From Deltaproteobacteria bacterium (GTDB lineage: Bacteria; Myxococcota_A; UBA9160; SZUA-336): a stretch of 42,579 nt of DNA. How positions within the stretch are numbered: the first letter of the stretch is position 1; each line of letters begins with the position of its first letter. The notes below the pieces were generated by a model. That model was not told where the DNA came from and ran no database searches. It saw nothing but the letters and a program-made list of their open reading frames with translations. The stretch is from positions 1 to 42,579 of the forward strand of contig SMWZ01000145.1 of NCBI GenBank assembly GCA_004356455.1, given 5' to 3'. The position numbers and the translations under genes were made by a program. Of the stretch, positions 26,827-36,068 are shown piece by piece.

Positions 26827-28281
26827 CTAGCATATGTCGGGATCCTCCTCAGCTGGATCGGCCGCGCGGGCGCGGTTCCGTCGCCAGCCCGGGTGGCTGA
26901 TGCCGAGGCGCTGGATGCGGTAGTTGAGCTTGCGCCGGCTCATGTGCAGCAGGCGCGCCGCGTCCTTTTGGACCCAGCCCGTGCGCTCGAGCGCCTGTAG
27001 GATGAGCTCGCGCTCGACGTCACGATGATCCACGCCATCCTTCGGCAAGTGTAGGACCAGCGCCTCGCCACCGCTGCTGCACGCGATTACGCGCGCGGGG
27101 CTGGGGAGGCCCAGGTCGTGGACGTCGATTTCGTCGGACTCCGACATCAGAACGGCCCGCTCCAGCGTGTTGCAGAGCTCCCGCACGTTTCCCGGCCATG
27201 AATAGGCCATCAGGGCTTCCAGGCAGCGCGGGGTCATCCGGGGCTTACCCCATGGAGACCCGGCGCCGAACTCCTCCAGGTAGAGCTCGGTGAGCTCGGG
27301 GATGTCTTCGCGGCGCTCACGCAGCGGGGGCAGCTCGATCGGCACCACGTTGAGGCGGAAGAACAGATCCTCACGGAAGCGCCCCCTCGCGATCAGCTCT
27401 CGCAGGTCCTGGTTGGTCGCGGCGATGACTCGTACGTCCACGCGGATGGGGCGCGTTCCTCCGAGTCGCTCGAACTCCTGCTCCTGAAGCGCACGCAGGA
27501 CCTTGGCCTGCGTGCGCACCTGCATGTCGCCGACCTCATCCAGGAAGATGGTGCCCTGGTGCGCCTCCTCGAAGCGACCGATGCGCCGCTGCTCGGCGCC
27601 CGTGAACGCTCCGCGTTCGTAGCCAAAGAGCTCGCTTTCGAGCAAGGGATCGGGCAGTGCGGCGCAGTTCACCTTGACGATTCGACGATGTCGGCGCGGC
27701 GAAGCTTCGTGGATGGCCGTAGCGGCGAGCTCCTTGCCCGTGCCGGTCTCTCCAGTGATCAGGACCGTGGCGCTGCCGCGTGCCACGAGGGCGATCCGCT
27801 TGCGGACTTTGCCGATCAGGGGGCTCGAGCCGGTGAGCTCCCGCTGGGGCGGGCGCGCCGGAAGCTGGACCGCTCGCATACGTTCCAACTCCTCTCTCAG
27901 CTGGCGTTGCTCGAGCGCACGCTCGAGCTTGAGCTCGAGCTCCTCCGGGTCGAACGGCGCCAGCAGATAGTCGTCCGCGCCTTCCTTGAGGGCGGCGACA
28001 CCCGCCTCGATCATCCCGTGCGGGCAAAGTGCGAGCAAAGCCGGGCGCGGGTTGACCGGAGCCAGCGCGTGAATGAGCTCGGCTCCCCGCCCGTCCGGCT
28101 GGGGGAACTCGAGCACCACAGCCGAGGCCGGCTTGCCCCGGCCCCGCGCCGCCAGCAGCTCTTCCGGACCGGTGTCTGGCGCCTGCAGCGTCTGGACAAC
28201 GAAGCCCTTTCGGGACAGGTGATCGGCCACGCGGCGCTGCACATGAGAATCCGTGGTGACCAGCACTACCCGTCTTCGCAA
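26827..28281 (-). CDS. NtrC-type sigma-54 activator with a degenerate receiver domain
   Basis: The protein has 484 residues. Residues 1-125 have the receiver fold but not its chemistry. The phosphorylated Asp is replaced by Glu58 ([10 protein letters not shown]), the conserved Lys by Ala108 (DYLLAPFD), and one of the acidic pair by Thr (VLVTTDS). The AAA+ domain is complete: Walker A GETGTGKE, the sigma-54 contact loop GAFTGA, Walker [11 protein letters not shown] and the arginine-finger region [13 protein letters not shown]. The C-terminus is a Fis-type helix-turn-helix ([18 protein letters not shown]). It may be permanently active or controlled by something other than phosphorylation. The TTG at 28281 has GAGGCGG upstream. 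A TTG at 28296 is the alternative. Confidence 0.9.
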   Translation of the reverse strand: MRRRVVLVTTDSHVQRRVADHLSRKGFVVQTLQAPDTGPEELLAARGRGKPASAVVLEFPQPDGRGAELIHALAPVNPRPALLALCPHGMIEAGVAALKEGADDYLLAPFDPEELELKLERALEQRQLREELERMRAVQLPARPPQRELTGSSPLIGKVRKRIALVARGSATVLITGETGTGKELAATAIHEASPRRHRRIVKVNCAALPDPLLESELFGYERGAFTGAEQRRIGRFEEAHQGTIFLDEVGDMQVRTQAKVLRALQEQEFERLGGTRPIRVDVRVIAATNQDLRELIARGRFREDLFFRLNVVPIELPPLRERREDIPELTELYLEEFGAGSPWGKPRMTPRCLEALMAYSWPGNVRELCNTLERAVLMSESDEIDVHDLGLPSPARVIACSSGGEALVLHLPKDGVDHRDVERELILQALERTGWVQKDAARLLHMSRRKLNYRIQRLGISHPGWRRNRARAADPAEEDPDIC

Positions 28282-28364
28282 AACGCCGCCTCGCAATCGT
28301 GCCCGAAGTTCGAATCCGTGCTTCGGCTATCGGCCGGCCAGGCAGCGAGCCTGACTGGTACTCA

Positions 28365-28484
28365 CGCGTTATCGGCGAGCTGAGCTCTACTACCCGGGTA
28401 TCGGCCGGCGGAGCCGGCCTGCCGGGACGGCGCGTGACTTCGTACGCGCCTGAGTGCGCGCGAGCTCAGCTCGCCGATAACGCG
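28365..28484. mobile_element. 120-bp MITE-like element with perfect 23-bp inverted ends
   Basis: The ends 28365-28387 and 28462-28484 are perfect 23-bp inverted copies (left end begins CGCGTTATCGGCGAG) enclosing 74 bp. The interior holds two more perfect dyads: GGCCGGC-GGA-GCCGGCC at 28403-28419 and GGCGCGT-N8-ACGCGCC at 28429-28450. It has no coding capacity and I see no clear target-site duplication. The right end abuts the manC stop codon, which is the TAG of the CTAG shared with the copy at 24299-24326. It could be a non-autonomous transposon relic, a REP-type cluster or a strong terminator region. The remaining gap (28282-28364) has a further CAGGC/GCCTG dyad near 28340 and no gene. Confidence 0.55.
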
Positions 28485-29573
28485 CTAGACGAGGTCCTTG
28501 CGACCGTGCTTGGTAAGTTGATCCACGATGCGGCGGATGTCTTGCACGCGATCCTTCGCGCACACCAGCACAGCATCGGGGGTCTCGATCACGACCAGAC
28601 CGTGAACGCCCAGCAGCACCAACGCTCTCCCGCTGGTGTTCCAGACCACGTTGTCGGATGCATCGAGCACGGCTGCCGGCTGCGGGCCGCGCACGCGGTT
28701 GCCCCCCACGAGGGGCAGGTGCTCTGCCAGCGCGTCCCAGCTGCCGAGGTCCGACCAGGGGAAGCGGCCCCGCAGCGCGCGTACGCGCCGGGTGCGTTCG
28801 AGCACTGCATGGTCGAACGAGATGCCGCGTACCCTGCGATAAGCGGACTCCAAACGCGCATGTGGCACCCGCCTGCCCCCGGCAATCGCCTCGAGCACCC
28901 CGCCGAGCGTCTTCCAGACCTCCGGCGCGTGGGCTCGCGTCTCGGCCAGGATCCGCTGCGGCGTGCTGACGATCATACCTGCATTCCAGAGATACTGACC
29001 GCTGCGCAGGTAGCGGCGTGCACGCGCCGGATCGGGCTTCTCCACGAAGCGACGCACGCTCGCGACACCGTCCGGCCCGGACGGACCGATGCGGAAGTAG
29101 CCGTAGGCCGTATCCGGGCGGGTGGGCTCGATCCCGACCAGGACCAGGTGCTCACCGTCTGCCGCGGCCCGAGCGGCGGCGCGGATCGTGCGCACGAACC
29201 CTGCGGGCTTGGGGATGTGGTGATCGGCCGGAAGCACGACCATGACCCCGTCGCTCGCCTCGCGTGCGATCCGGGCCGCGGCCCAGGCCACGGCCGCGGC
29301 GGTGTTGCGAGCCACGGGCTCCAGCAACAGATGGACCCCGCGTTGGGAGCGAAGCGCGCTGCGCGTGACACGCGAAAGGCTACGTGCCGAAACGACCCAG
29401 CAGCGCTCCGCCGGCGCGAGCAGGCGGGAACGTGCGAGCGTGGTCTCGAGCAGCGTCTCTTGCTCGAGCAGAGGCAGAAAAGCCTTCGGCAGGGCGCGGC
29501 GGCTGGCCGGCCAGAAACGGGTCCCGGCCCCACCGCAGAGGATGACCGGGAAGAGCGCCGGGGAGGCCGCTAT
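28485..29573 (-). CDS. manC: Mannose-1-phosphate guanylyltransferase (start codon unclear)
   Basis: This enzyme makes GDP-mannose from mannose-1-phosphate and GTP. The nucleotidyltransferase signature FPVILCGGAGTRFWPASRR is followed by PKAFLPL, the VLPADHHI block, GYGYFRIG-like AYGYFRIG, FVEKPD, WNAGM and the SFDHAVLE / WSDLGSWDAL segments. There is no C-terminal isomerase domain, so it is the short type. The homologous part begins at an ATA at 29573 that overlaps the ugd stop (ATAG) and has GGGAG seven bases upstream. The only ordinary start in frame is a GTG at 29708, which would add 45 unrelated residues lying inside ugd. With the ATA start the protein has 362 residues. It supplies the substrate of the Gmd enzyme encoded upstream. 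Confidence 0.85.
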   Translation of the reverse strand: MAASPALFPVILCGGAGTRFWPASRRALPKAFLPLLEQETLLETTLARSRLLAPAERCWVVSARSLSRVTRSALRSQRGVHLLLEPVARNTAAAVAWAAARIAREASDGVMVVLPADHHIPKPAGFVRTIRAAARAAADGEHLVLVGIEPTRPDTAYGYFRIGPSGPDGVASVRRFVEKPDPARARRYLRSGQYLWNAGMIVSTPQRILAETRAHAPEVWKTLGGVLEAIAGGRRVPHARLESAYRRVRGISFDHAVLERTRRVRALRGRFPWSDLGSWDALAEHLPLVGGNRVRGPQPAAVLDASDNVVWNTSGRALVLLGVHGLVVIETPDAVLVCAKDRVQDIRRIVDQLTKHGRKDLV

Positions 29574-30880
29574 CGTCCGACTCCCGCGTAGCGATAGCCT
29601 CGGCGTTTCATCTCCTCGGGCCCGTAGATGTTGCGCAAGTCGATGACCACCGGCTCCACCAGCAACTGGCTGAGGCGGTCGAAGTCGAGCTTGCGGAACT
29701 CGTTCCACTCGGTGCCCAGGACCAGCCCATCACACTCTTTCGCGGTGTCGTAGGGATCCGAGCAGAACACCACGTCTTGGAGCACCCGGCGAGCGTTCTC
29801 CATCGCCTGGGGATCGTAGCAGCGGATTCGCGCCCCACGGCTCTGCAGCTTCTGGATGATATCGATCGATGGAGAGTCGCGCACGTCATCGGTGTTGGGC
29901 TTGTACGAAAGCCCGAGAAAGGCAATCGTCTTCTCTTCGAGCCCCCCCACCATATTCTCGATCTTGTCGGCCATACGCTCCCGTTGAGCCACATTCACCT
30001 CGCACACGGCCGAGGCCAAGCGCTGCTCAACGCCTAACTCGCGGCTGAACTGAACCAGAGACATGGTATCCTTGGGGAAGCAGGAGCCGCCAAACCCCGG
30101 ACCCGGGTGCAGGAACTTGCGGCCGATGCGCCCGTCGAGCCCCATCGCGCGCGCTACGTCGTGTACGTCCGCGCCTACTGCCTCGCACAGGTTCGCGATC
30201 TCGTTGATGAAGCTGATCTTGACCGCCAAGAACACATTCGATGCGTACTTGATGAGCTCGGCCGTGGCAACGCTGGAGATGACGAGCGGCACGTCGATCA
30301 GGTTGAGCGGTGCGTAGAGATCCCGGAGGATTGCTACCGCCTGCTCATCGTCGGCACCGATCACAACGCGATCAGGCCGCATGAAGTCTTCGACAGCGCT
30401 GCCCTCGCGTAGGAACTCGGGGTTCGACGCTACCGAGCAGTGGTGGCGCTGCGAATCCGACTCCTTGATCGCTTCGTTGATGCCCCGCTTGACCCGCTCG
30501 GCGGTTCTCACCGGGACCGTGCTCTTGGTGACGACCACCTTGTAACCGTTCAGGTTCTCACCGATGGTGCGCGAAACCTGGTCCACATAGGAGAGGTCCG
30601 TGCTGCCATCGCTCTGAGGGGGAGTGGGAACGGCAATGAAGATCACGAGCGCACGCTGGATGGCCGTTCGCGTGTCCGTCGTGAAGTGAAGACGCCCGCT
30701 GTTCTGGTTTCTGCGTACGATTTCTTCGAGGCCGGGCTCGAAGATCGGAATCTCGCCCCGGTTGAGGGCGGCGATCTTGTCCTTGTCTTTATCGACGCAG
30801 GTCACGGACATGCCAAATTCGGCAAAGCACGCGCCTGTCACCAGCCCAACGTAACCCGTTCCGATCACTGTCACATTCAT
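29570..30880 (-). CDS. ugd: UDP-glucose 6-dehydrogenase
   Basis: This is a 436-residue NAD-dependent enzyme that oxidises UDP-glucose twice to UDP-glucuronate. The N-terminal Rossmann motif is VIGTGYVGLVTGACFAEFG. The other blocks are STVPVRT, NPEFLREGSAVEDFMRPDR, the Lys in ELIKYASN, the catalytic Cys in GFGGSCFPKD and FLGLSYKPNTDDVRDSPS. Length is normal. The start overlaps the VanZ-like gene by 4 bp. Its product is the substrate for the UDP-glucuronate epimerase-like protein two genes upstream. Confidence 0.96.
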   Translation of the reverse strand: MNVTVIGTGYVGLVTGACFAEFGMSVTCVDKDKDKIAALNRGEIPIFEPGLEEIVRRNQNSGRLHFTTDTRTAIQRALVIFIAVPTPPQSDGSTDLSYVDQVSRTIGENLNGYKVVVTKSTVPVRTAERVKRGINEAIKESDSQRHHCSVASNPEFLREGSAVEDFMRPDRVVIGADDEQAVAILRDLYAPLNLIDVPLVISSVATAELIKYASNVFLAVKISFINEIANLCEAVGADVHDVARAMGLDGRIGRKFLHPGPGFGGSCFPKDTMSLVQFSRELGVEQRLASAVCEVNVAQRERMADKIENMVGGLEEKTIAFLGLSYKPNTDDVRDSPSIDIIQKLQSRGARIRCYDPQAMENARRVLQDVVFCSDPYDTAKECDGLVLGTEWNEFRKLDFDRLSQLLVEPVVIDLRNIYGPEEMKRRGYRYAGVGR

Positions 30881-31263
30881 TGCTGCGGATCTCCCTTCAA
30901 CGCCAAGACAACGGGACGCAGACCCGCGTGGAGCGCGATTCCGAGTACGATCCCTCCCGCATCCGCCAACAGGTCACTCAGCGCTGCGACCCGCCCAGGG
31001 ACGAAGGACTGGTGCCACTCGTCCAAGACCGCGAAAAGCAGGCAAATGCCCGCGGCCAGTGGCACGCGAACCCGAGCCGGGCCGACGAATGCGGACAGGG
31101 TAACCCATGCGAGCCCGGCGAAAAGAGGAACGTGGCCCAGGTTCAAGAGGAAGAGCGAGAGGCCGAGCCGTGCGATCTCACGCCCCGGCAGGGACGAAAG
31201 GAAGAGTACGGCCACCATGTAGGCCACGGCCACGCCGGCTCGCCACGGAACGACCCGGATCAT
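30877..31263 (-). CDS. VanZ-like membrane protein
   Basis: This is a 128-residue protein with four hydrophobic segments and the VanZ-family signature FAVLDEWHQSFVPGRVAALSDLLADAGG (the E-xx-Q-x5-R...D-xx-N/D pattern). VanZ homologues of this size are common in EPS and exosortase loci, where their role is unknown. It overlaps its neighbours by 4 bp on each side, so it is part of the sugar-nucleotide operon. Confidence 0.85.
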   Translation of the reverse strand: MIRVVPWRAGVAVAYMVAVLFLSSLPGREIARLGLSLFLLNLGHVPLFAGLAWVTLSAFVGPARVRVPLAAGICLLFAVLDEWHQSFVPGRVAALSDLLADAGGIVLGIALHAGLRPVVLALKGDPQQ

Positions 31264-32204
31264 GCGCCGGCCTCCGGCTCGAAATCACTCAGCGCGCTGG
31301 CCAGACCCTCGACCAGCGTGACGCGCGGGCGCCAGCCCAGCAGCCGCTCGGCTTTGCTGATGTCCGCCTGACTGTGCCGTACGTCTCCCGCTCGCGCGGG
31401 CCCGAATACCGGCGCCAGCGCGTCGCGCCCCACCGCCCGGGCCGCGTATTCGAGTAGCTCCAACACGGTCACGCGCTCGCCCCGAGCCACGTTGAGTGTC
31501 TGACCTGCACACTCGGACGTCACCAGCGCCGCCACCCGCGTGGCCGCAACGACATCGTCCACATGAACGAAGTCGCGCGACTGCTGGCCATCCCCGTGGA
31601 TGCGGGGAGCGACACCTCGGACGACGGCAGACAGGAAACGCGGGACCACTGCCGCGTAGAGCGAGCGCGGATCCTGGCGCGGACCGAAGACGTTGAAATA
31701 GCGCAGCGCGACCGTCTGGAGTCCATACAAGCGGCCGAACTGCTGGCAGTAGAGCTCCCCCGAGAGCTTCTGTAGTGCGTAGGGCGATTCCGGCAACGGG
31801 GCAAGCTCTTCCTTCAAAGGCAGCGCGGTGGAGCTTCCGTAGATCGCGCACGAGCTCGCAAACACGACTCGGCGTACCCCCTCTTGCCGGGCCGCCTCGA
31901 GCACGTGCACGGTACCGCTCGCGTTCACAGCGTGCGTGCGCGCGGGCTCATCGACCGACTGCACGGCGGACGGCAACGCCCCCAGATGGTAGACCACTTC
32001 ACAGCCTCTCACCGACCGCTGTACCGTCTCGAAATCGACGAGGCTGCCCTTGACCAGGTCATGGGCAGCCTGAAGTCCGAGCAGGTTCTCCGCTCGACCC
32101 GTGCTGAAGTCATCCAGCACACGCACGTCGTCCCCCTGCTCGAGACACGCACGCACCAGCCTCGAGCCGATGAAGCCGGCTCCGCCCGTAATCAGGACGC
32201 GCAC
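31260..32204 (-). CDS. NAD-dependent sugar-nucleotide epimerase (UDP-glucose/UDP-GlcNAc 4-epimerase-like)
   Basis: This is a 314-residue extended short-chain dehydrogenase. The NAD motif is [14 protein letters not shown] (~4). Catalytic Ser and Tyr-x3-Lys are seen in FASSCAIYG and SPYALQKLSGE, and substrate-region blocks in LRYFNVFGPRQDP and DGQQSRDFVHVDDV. It looks most like WbpP/GalE-type C4 epimerases. The sequence alone does not decide between UDP-Glc and UDP-GlcNAc. It overlaps the next epimerase gene by 13 bp and the VanZ-like gene by 4 bp. Confidence 0.88.
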   Translation of the reverse strand: MRVLITGGAGFIGSRLVRACLEQGDDVRVLDDFSTGRAENLLGLQAAHDLVKGSLVDFETVQRSVRGCEVVYHLGALPSAVQSVDEPARTHAVNASGTVHVLEAARQEGVRRVVFASSCAIYGSSTALPLKEELAPLPESPYALQKLSGELYCQQFGRLYGLQTVALRYFNVFGPRQDPRSLYAAVVPRFLSAVVRGVAPRIHGDGQQSRDFVHVDDVVAATRVAALVTSECAGQTLNVARGERVTVLELLEYAARAVGRDALAPVFGPARAGDVRHSQADISKAERLLGWRPRVTLVEGLASALSDFEPEAGA

Positions 32205-33154
32205 GCACCCTCCCCGCGCAGCCAGGCCACAAAGGCTCGGACCCCGTCCTCGAGTTCCACCCGCGGCTCGTAGCCGAGCTCGCGCCGGGCCCGCTCGATA
32301 GAAGCCCAGGTGCGTGGCACATCGCCCGGCTGTGGTGGCAACGTCTCGCGCTTGGCGAGAATCCCCAACTCTCGCTCGAGGATACTGATGACCTCGTTCA
32401 CGGTCACCGGCTTGCCCCGGCCGAGATTGTAAACGTGGAACCCGTCGGCGCGGTCCAGCGCCTTCAGGATACCTTCGACGAGATCCGCCACGAAGGTGAA
32501 ATCTCGCTCCGCGCTCCCATCCCCGAAGACCGGAAGCGGGCGCCCTTCGAGCATCAGCCGGGCGAATTTGTGGATCGCCAGGTCAGGACGCTGGCGAGGC
32601 CCATAGGCGGTAAAGAATCGCAGGCACGTCACGGCAAAGCCGTTGGTATGGTGTGCCGCGTGACACAGCAGCTCGCCGGCGCGCTTGGTGGCGCCGTAGG
32701 GAGAGAGTGGCCGATCCGCCTCCGCCTCCTCGAGGAACGGTCCGCGCGGCTGCTCGCCGTACACACTCGATGAGGAGGCAAAGATGAAGCGTCCCACACC
32801 CGTGCGCGCGGCCTCCTGAAGCAGCACGGCGGTGCCCGTCAGGTTCACGTCGCAGTACTCAGTGGGAGCTTCGAGGCTTGGCCGTACGCCCGCTCGCGCC
32901 GCAAGGTGCACGACCGCCTCGGGGCGAAATTCCTCGAAGAGCGCGTTCATCCGCTCCGCGTCCCGGATATCGGCTTCGTAGAGCCCTGCGAAGCTCGCGT
33001 GCTGACGCGCCCGCTCCAGATTGGCCTGCTTGCGAACCCGGGGATAGAAGGGATCGAACGAGTCGAGCACGGCAACCGTGTGGGAGCGCTCCAGACAGGC
33101 TTCGACCAGGTGCGAGCCGATGAAGCCCGCGCCACCGGTGACGAGAAGCTTCAC
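32192..33154 (-). CDS. UDP-glucuronate 4-epimerase-like SDR enzyme
   Basis: This is a 320-residue extended short-chain dehydrogenase with [35 protein letters not shown], catalytic [11 protein letters not shown] and [30 protein letters not shown], and [15 protein letters not shown]. The FDPFYP and RPDLAIHKF blocks are those of the CapI-type UDP-glucuronate 4-epimerases, which make UDP-galacturonate. The presence of ugd in the same operon supports this. It overlaps gmd by 4 bp. Confidence 0.9.
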   Translation of the reverse strand: MKLLVTGGAGFIGSHLVEACLERSHTVAVLDSFDPFYPRVRKQANLERARQHASFAGLYEADIRDAERMNALFEEFRPEAVVHLAARAGVRPSLEAPTEYCDVNLTGTAVLLQEAARTGVGRFIFASSSSVYGEQPRGPFLEEAEADRPLSPYGATKRAGELLCHAAHHTNGFAVTCLRFFTAYGPRQRPDLAIHKFARLMLEGRPLPVFGDGSAERDFTFVADLVEGILKALDRADGFHVYNLGRGKPVTVNEVISILERELGILAKRETLPPQPGDVPRTWASIERARRELGYEPRVELEDGVRAFVAWLRGEGACAS

Positions 33155-34140
33155 CGGTCCTGGGGCGGCTTCTGTTCACGAAGCCGGACGACCTCGGCGT
33201 CGACCATGATCCGCACGAGCTCTGCGAACGAGGTGCGCGGGCTCCAACCGAGCTCGCGGCGCGCCTTGCTGGCATCCGCCAGCAGGCTGTTGACATCGGC
33301 TGGGCGCAGGAGCTGCGGATTCACCCGCCCATATTTTTGGTAGTCGAGACCCAGGTGAGCGAAGGCGACCTGGCAGAAGTCGCGGGGCGAATGCTGTTGG
33401 CCGGTCCCGATCACGTAGTCATGCGGCCGGTCCTGCTGAAGCATGAGCCACATGGCCTCCACGTACTCGGGTGCGTAGCCCCAATCTCGTTTGGTGTCCA
33501 GATTGCCCAGCTCCAACTTGTCGCCGAGCCCCAGCGCGATGCGCGCGGCGCCCTCCGCGATCTTGCGCGTCACAAACTCGCGCCCGCGTCGAGGGGACTC
33601 ATGGTTGAAGAGGATTCCCGAGCAGGCGAAGAGTCCGTAGCTCTCGCGGTAGTTCAAGGTAATCCAGTGGCCGTAGAGCTTGGCCACGCCGTAGGGGCTG
33701 CGCGGGTAGAAAGGCGTACTCTCGTTCTGTGGCGATTCGGGGACGTTTCCGAACATCTCGCTCGACGACGCCTGGTAGAAACGGATCGTGGGATCGACCA
33801 GGCGGACCGCCTCGAGCAGGCGGGTGACGCCGAGCGCCGTGAACTCCCCCGTGAGGATCGGCTGGGTGAAGCTTGTAGGAACGAAGGACTGCGCTGCCAA
33901 ATTGTAGACCTCGTGCGGGCGCAGGGACTGCAGCAGATTGACGAGCGAGAGCTGATCCAACAGATCCCCCTGACGCAGCTCGATGCGATCCACGAGGTGG
34001 GCAATGCGTTCGAAGTTCTCGGAGCTCGAGCGCCTCACCATGCCCGTGACGTGATAGCCCTTCTCGAGCAGGAACTCGGCGAGGTAGGAGCCGTCCTGGC
34101 CCGTGATCCCCGTGATGAGTGCGCGCCGTTGCGAGGTCAC
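33151..34140 (-). CDS. gmd: GDP-mannose 4,6-dehydratase
   Basis: This is a 329-residue NADP-dependent enzyme that turns GDP-mannose into GDP-4-keto-6-deoxymannose, precursor of fucose, rhamnose and perosamine sugars. Family blocks are [62 protein letters not shown] and [17 protein letters not shown]. The GTG at 34140 with GGAG seven bases upstream is chosen. The frame is open further upstream, but that part overlaps the preceding outer-membrane protein gene and is unrelated to the family. No downstream reductase or epimerase to finish the deoxysugar is in the window. Confidence 0.94.
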   Translation of the reverse strand: MTSQRRALITGITGQDGSYLAEFLLEKGYHVTGMVRRSSSENFERIAHLVDRIELRQGDLLDQLSLVNLLQSLRPHEVYNLAAQSFVPTSFTQPILTGEFTALGVTRLLEAVRLVDPTIRFYQASSSEMFGNVPESPQNESTPFYPRSPYGVAKLYGHWITLNYRESYGLFACSGILFNHESPRRGREFVTRKIAEGAARIALGLGDKLELGNLDTKRDWGYAPEYVEAMWLMLQQDRPHDYVIGTGQQHSPRDFCQVAFAHLGLDYQKYGRVNPQLLRPADVNSLLADASKARRELGWSPRTSFAELVRIMVDAEVVRLREQKPPQDR

Positions 34141-34174
34141 TTCGTTCTCCACTCGATGCCGCAAGCCCGTCCGG

Positions 34175-35416
34175 CTAGTTGGGGCCAATGGGATACGCAT
34201 ACTGGAAGCCGAGCATGACGCGGTGGCTGTAGTACTCACCCACCGGTCGCACACCGTCTGAGCTCTGATCACGGTACCGATAGGAGACGAAGGTGAACAA
34301 CCGCTTGCGGATGCGCCAGTCCAGCCGCACGGAGGCCGTCAGGGTCGTCGTGTCGATCTCATCATCGATCGTGATGGACCCCAAGGGGGTCTCCAAGCGG
34401 CTCTCTGTGGCGGAGCGGTAATGGTCGTACTCACCTAGGATCTTCAGAGACAGGCGCTCGCTGAGCTGGGCCCGGTAGCTGGCCTCGAAGTTGTCGGTAT
34501 CGAGTGTCGACCCAAGGCCGGACGAAGGCCGGCTTTCGCGCTCGTAGGAGAGACTGAGGCTGCCCCGCTCAAAGGTGCGCGTGAGCTCCACGCCCCCCAC
34601 CAGGCCGAGGGTCCGATCGTCAGCGGCTTCGGTCTCCGACTCGAGCCGTCTCAGGCCAGCCGTGAAGCGAGTGGTCCAGGCGGGACTCCACGCCCGAGAC
34701 CAGCCGATGCTCCCAGCCAGGGTTTCGTCGGTCTCGCTCGCGAGACCGACCAGGCCCGAGCCGACACTCGAGAAATCGGTTTCCTGGTACGAGAGCGAAG
34801 CTAGGATCTGGTCCCGAGGGCTGAGGTTCCGAACGTAGCTCAGAGCCCCCCAGCGTGACTCCGAGTCTCTCCGCCCGTTGGCCGGCTCGATGTCAGCGAA
34901 CGAAAAATCCAATTCAAGGTAGCCGAAGGAAGCGGAGAGACTGGAAGCCGGAGTCAGCGCATAACGCAGACCGGCCTGCGCCTGGAGTCTCCGCTGATCC
35001 GGCCGGCCGTCTCCGAAGCCCTCCTCGACAGGATCCAGGTGCTCGACATAGGCGAGCCGTCCTTCGGAGTAGACGCTGAAGCGCGGGCTGAGACGCTGGT
35101 CGACATCCCAGCCGAAGAACTGATCGACTGCGTCGAGGTCCGTGACGTCCTGGTACATCCGGCTGTCGAGTCTTCCCCAGACGCGCGCGTGGCCCCGATC
35201 GCCCTCGAGGTCGAGCCTCAGCTTGGGGACCACCCGTGTGATCAGGTCGGATTGCTCATTGTTTTTGCGGTAGAGAACGTTCGATTCGTACTCCTGGCTG
35301 ACGCGAATCGATGGCGTCACGCGCATGTGGGTCTGCGCGGAAACCGTGAACGGCCCCAGCGCCGCCAGCAGCACGATCAGGGCACTACCAAGAAAATAGA
35401 CGTTCCGGGGGCACAA
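34175..35416 (-). CDS. Outer-membrane beta-barrel protein of the EPS/exosortase locus
   Basis: This is a 413-residue protein. The signal peptide ([22 protein letters not shown]) is followed by repeated amphipathic beta-hairpins with aromatic ends down to a final strand [16 protein letters not shown]. The pattern resembles the PEP-CTERM-associated barrels and EpsL-like proteins encoded next to Wza-type export genes. It probably forms or supports the outer-membrane exit for polysaccharide. The start is a TTG at 35416 with AGGAGA eight bases upstream, overlapping the preceding gene by 32 bp. The longer open frame above it reads through the neighbour in another phase and is ignored. Confidence 0.8.
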   Translation of the reverse strand: MCPRNVYFLGSALIVLLAALGPFTVSAQTHMRVTPSIRVSQEYESNVLYRKNNEQSDLITRVVPKLRLDLEGDRGHARVWGRLDSRMYQDVTDLDAVDQFFGWDVDQRLSPRFSVYSEGRLAYVEHLDPVEEGFGDGRPDQRRLQAQAGLRYALTPASSLSASFGYLELDFSFADIEPANGRRDSESRWGALSYVRNLSPRDQILASLSYQETDFSSVGSGLVGLASETDETLAGSIGWSRAWSPAWTTRFTAGLRRLESETEAADDRTLGLVGGVELTRTFERGSLSLSYERESRPSSGLGSTLDTDNFEASYRAQLSERLSLKILGEYDHYRSATESRLETPLGSITIDDEIDTTTLTASVRLDWRIRKRLFTFVSYRYRDQSSDGVRPVGEYYSHRVMLGFQYAYPIGPN

Positions 35417-36026
35417 CGATTCGGTCTCCTGGTAGGAGTAGGACGTTCTGAGCCAGGTTCTTACCCGCAACGAAGGCGTCGTAGTCAAAGATGAACTCGA
35501 CCGGACCGCTTCCGTTGTACTCGCGGATGAGCTTGATGCTGTCTCGGCTGGCGAACTGCCTGAAGCCACCGGCTATGGCGAGCGCATCCACGATGCGCAT
35601 CTTGGATCGGAAGACGATCGGCCCCTCCCGAGCAACCTCGCCGATCACGTAAACCAGCTTGGAGTTAATCTCGCGCACGACGACGGTCACGTGCGGAGCC
35701 GTGATGTACTTCGACAGGCGCTCGGCGAGCACCGCCTTGAGCATCTGCGCGGAGAGTCCTTCGGCGTGGACGTCGTCGACCAACGGGAAGGAGATCTTTC
35801 CATCGAGCCGGACCACGAGCTCCCTCACGCTGAGCTCGGGCTGTTTCCACACCGTGATCTGGAGCACATCTCCCGGGCCGATCTTGTACTCCTGCGTGGC
35901 ATCGAGAGCGTGGCTCTCGAGAGCATCTGCGCTCGAGAGCTCGCGAAGGGTCGACGCGCAGCCGAGCAGCCAGAGGCTGAGGCCCAGCAGGAGAACCCCG
36001 CTCCGCTTCATCCAGGACTTCGTCAT
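35385..36026 (-). CDS. Wza-like polysaccharide export lipoprotein
   Basis: This is a 213-residue protein with lipobox LLGCAS (Cys23). A Poly_export domain follows (YKIGPGDVLQITVWKQPELS, then VRLDGKISFPLVDDVHAEGLS and VTVVVREINSK). A SLBB-type domain comes next (VYVIGEVAREGPIVFRSKMRIVDALAIAGGFRQFA), ending in [13 protein letters not shown]. The size matches the exosortase-associated export proteins, which are shorter than E. coli Wza and lack its C-terminal membrane helix. It should form the periplasmic and outer-membrane channel for the EPS. It lies 42 bp after the sigma-54 response regulator and is probably co-transcribed with it. Confidence 0.92.
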   Translation of the reverse strand: MTKSWMKRSGVLLLGLSLWLLGCASTLRELSSADALESHALDATQEYKIGPGDVLQITVWKQPELSVRELVVRLDGKISFPLVDDVHAEGLSAQMLKAVLAERLSKYITAPHVTVVVREINSKLVYVIGEVAREGPIVFRSKMRIVDALAIAGGFRQFASRDSIKLIREYNGSGPVEFIFDYDAFVAGKNLAQNVLLLPGDRIVVPPERLFSW

Positions 36027-36068
36027 GATCTCCGTCTCCCCATCTTCTCACGTGTCGCAGCCATGCGT

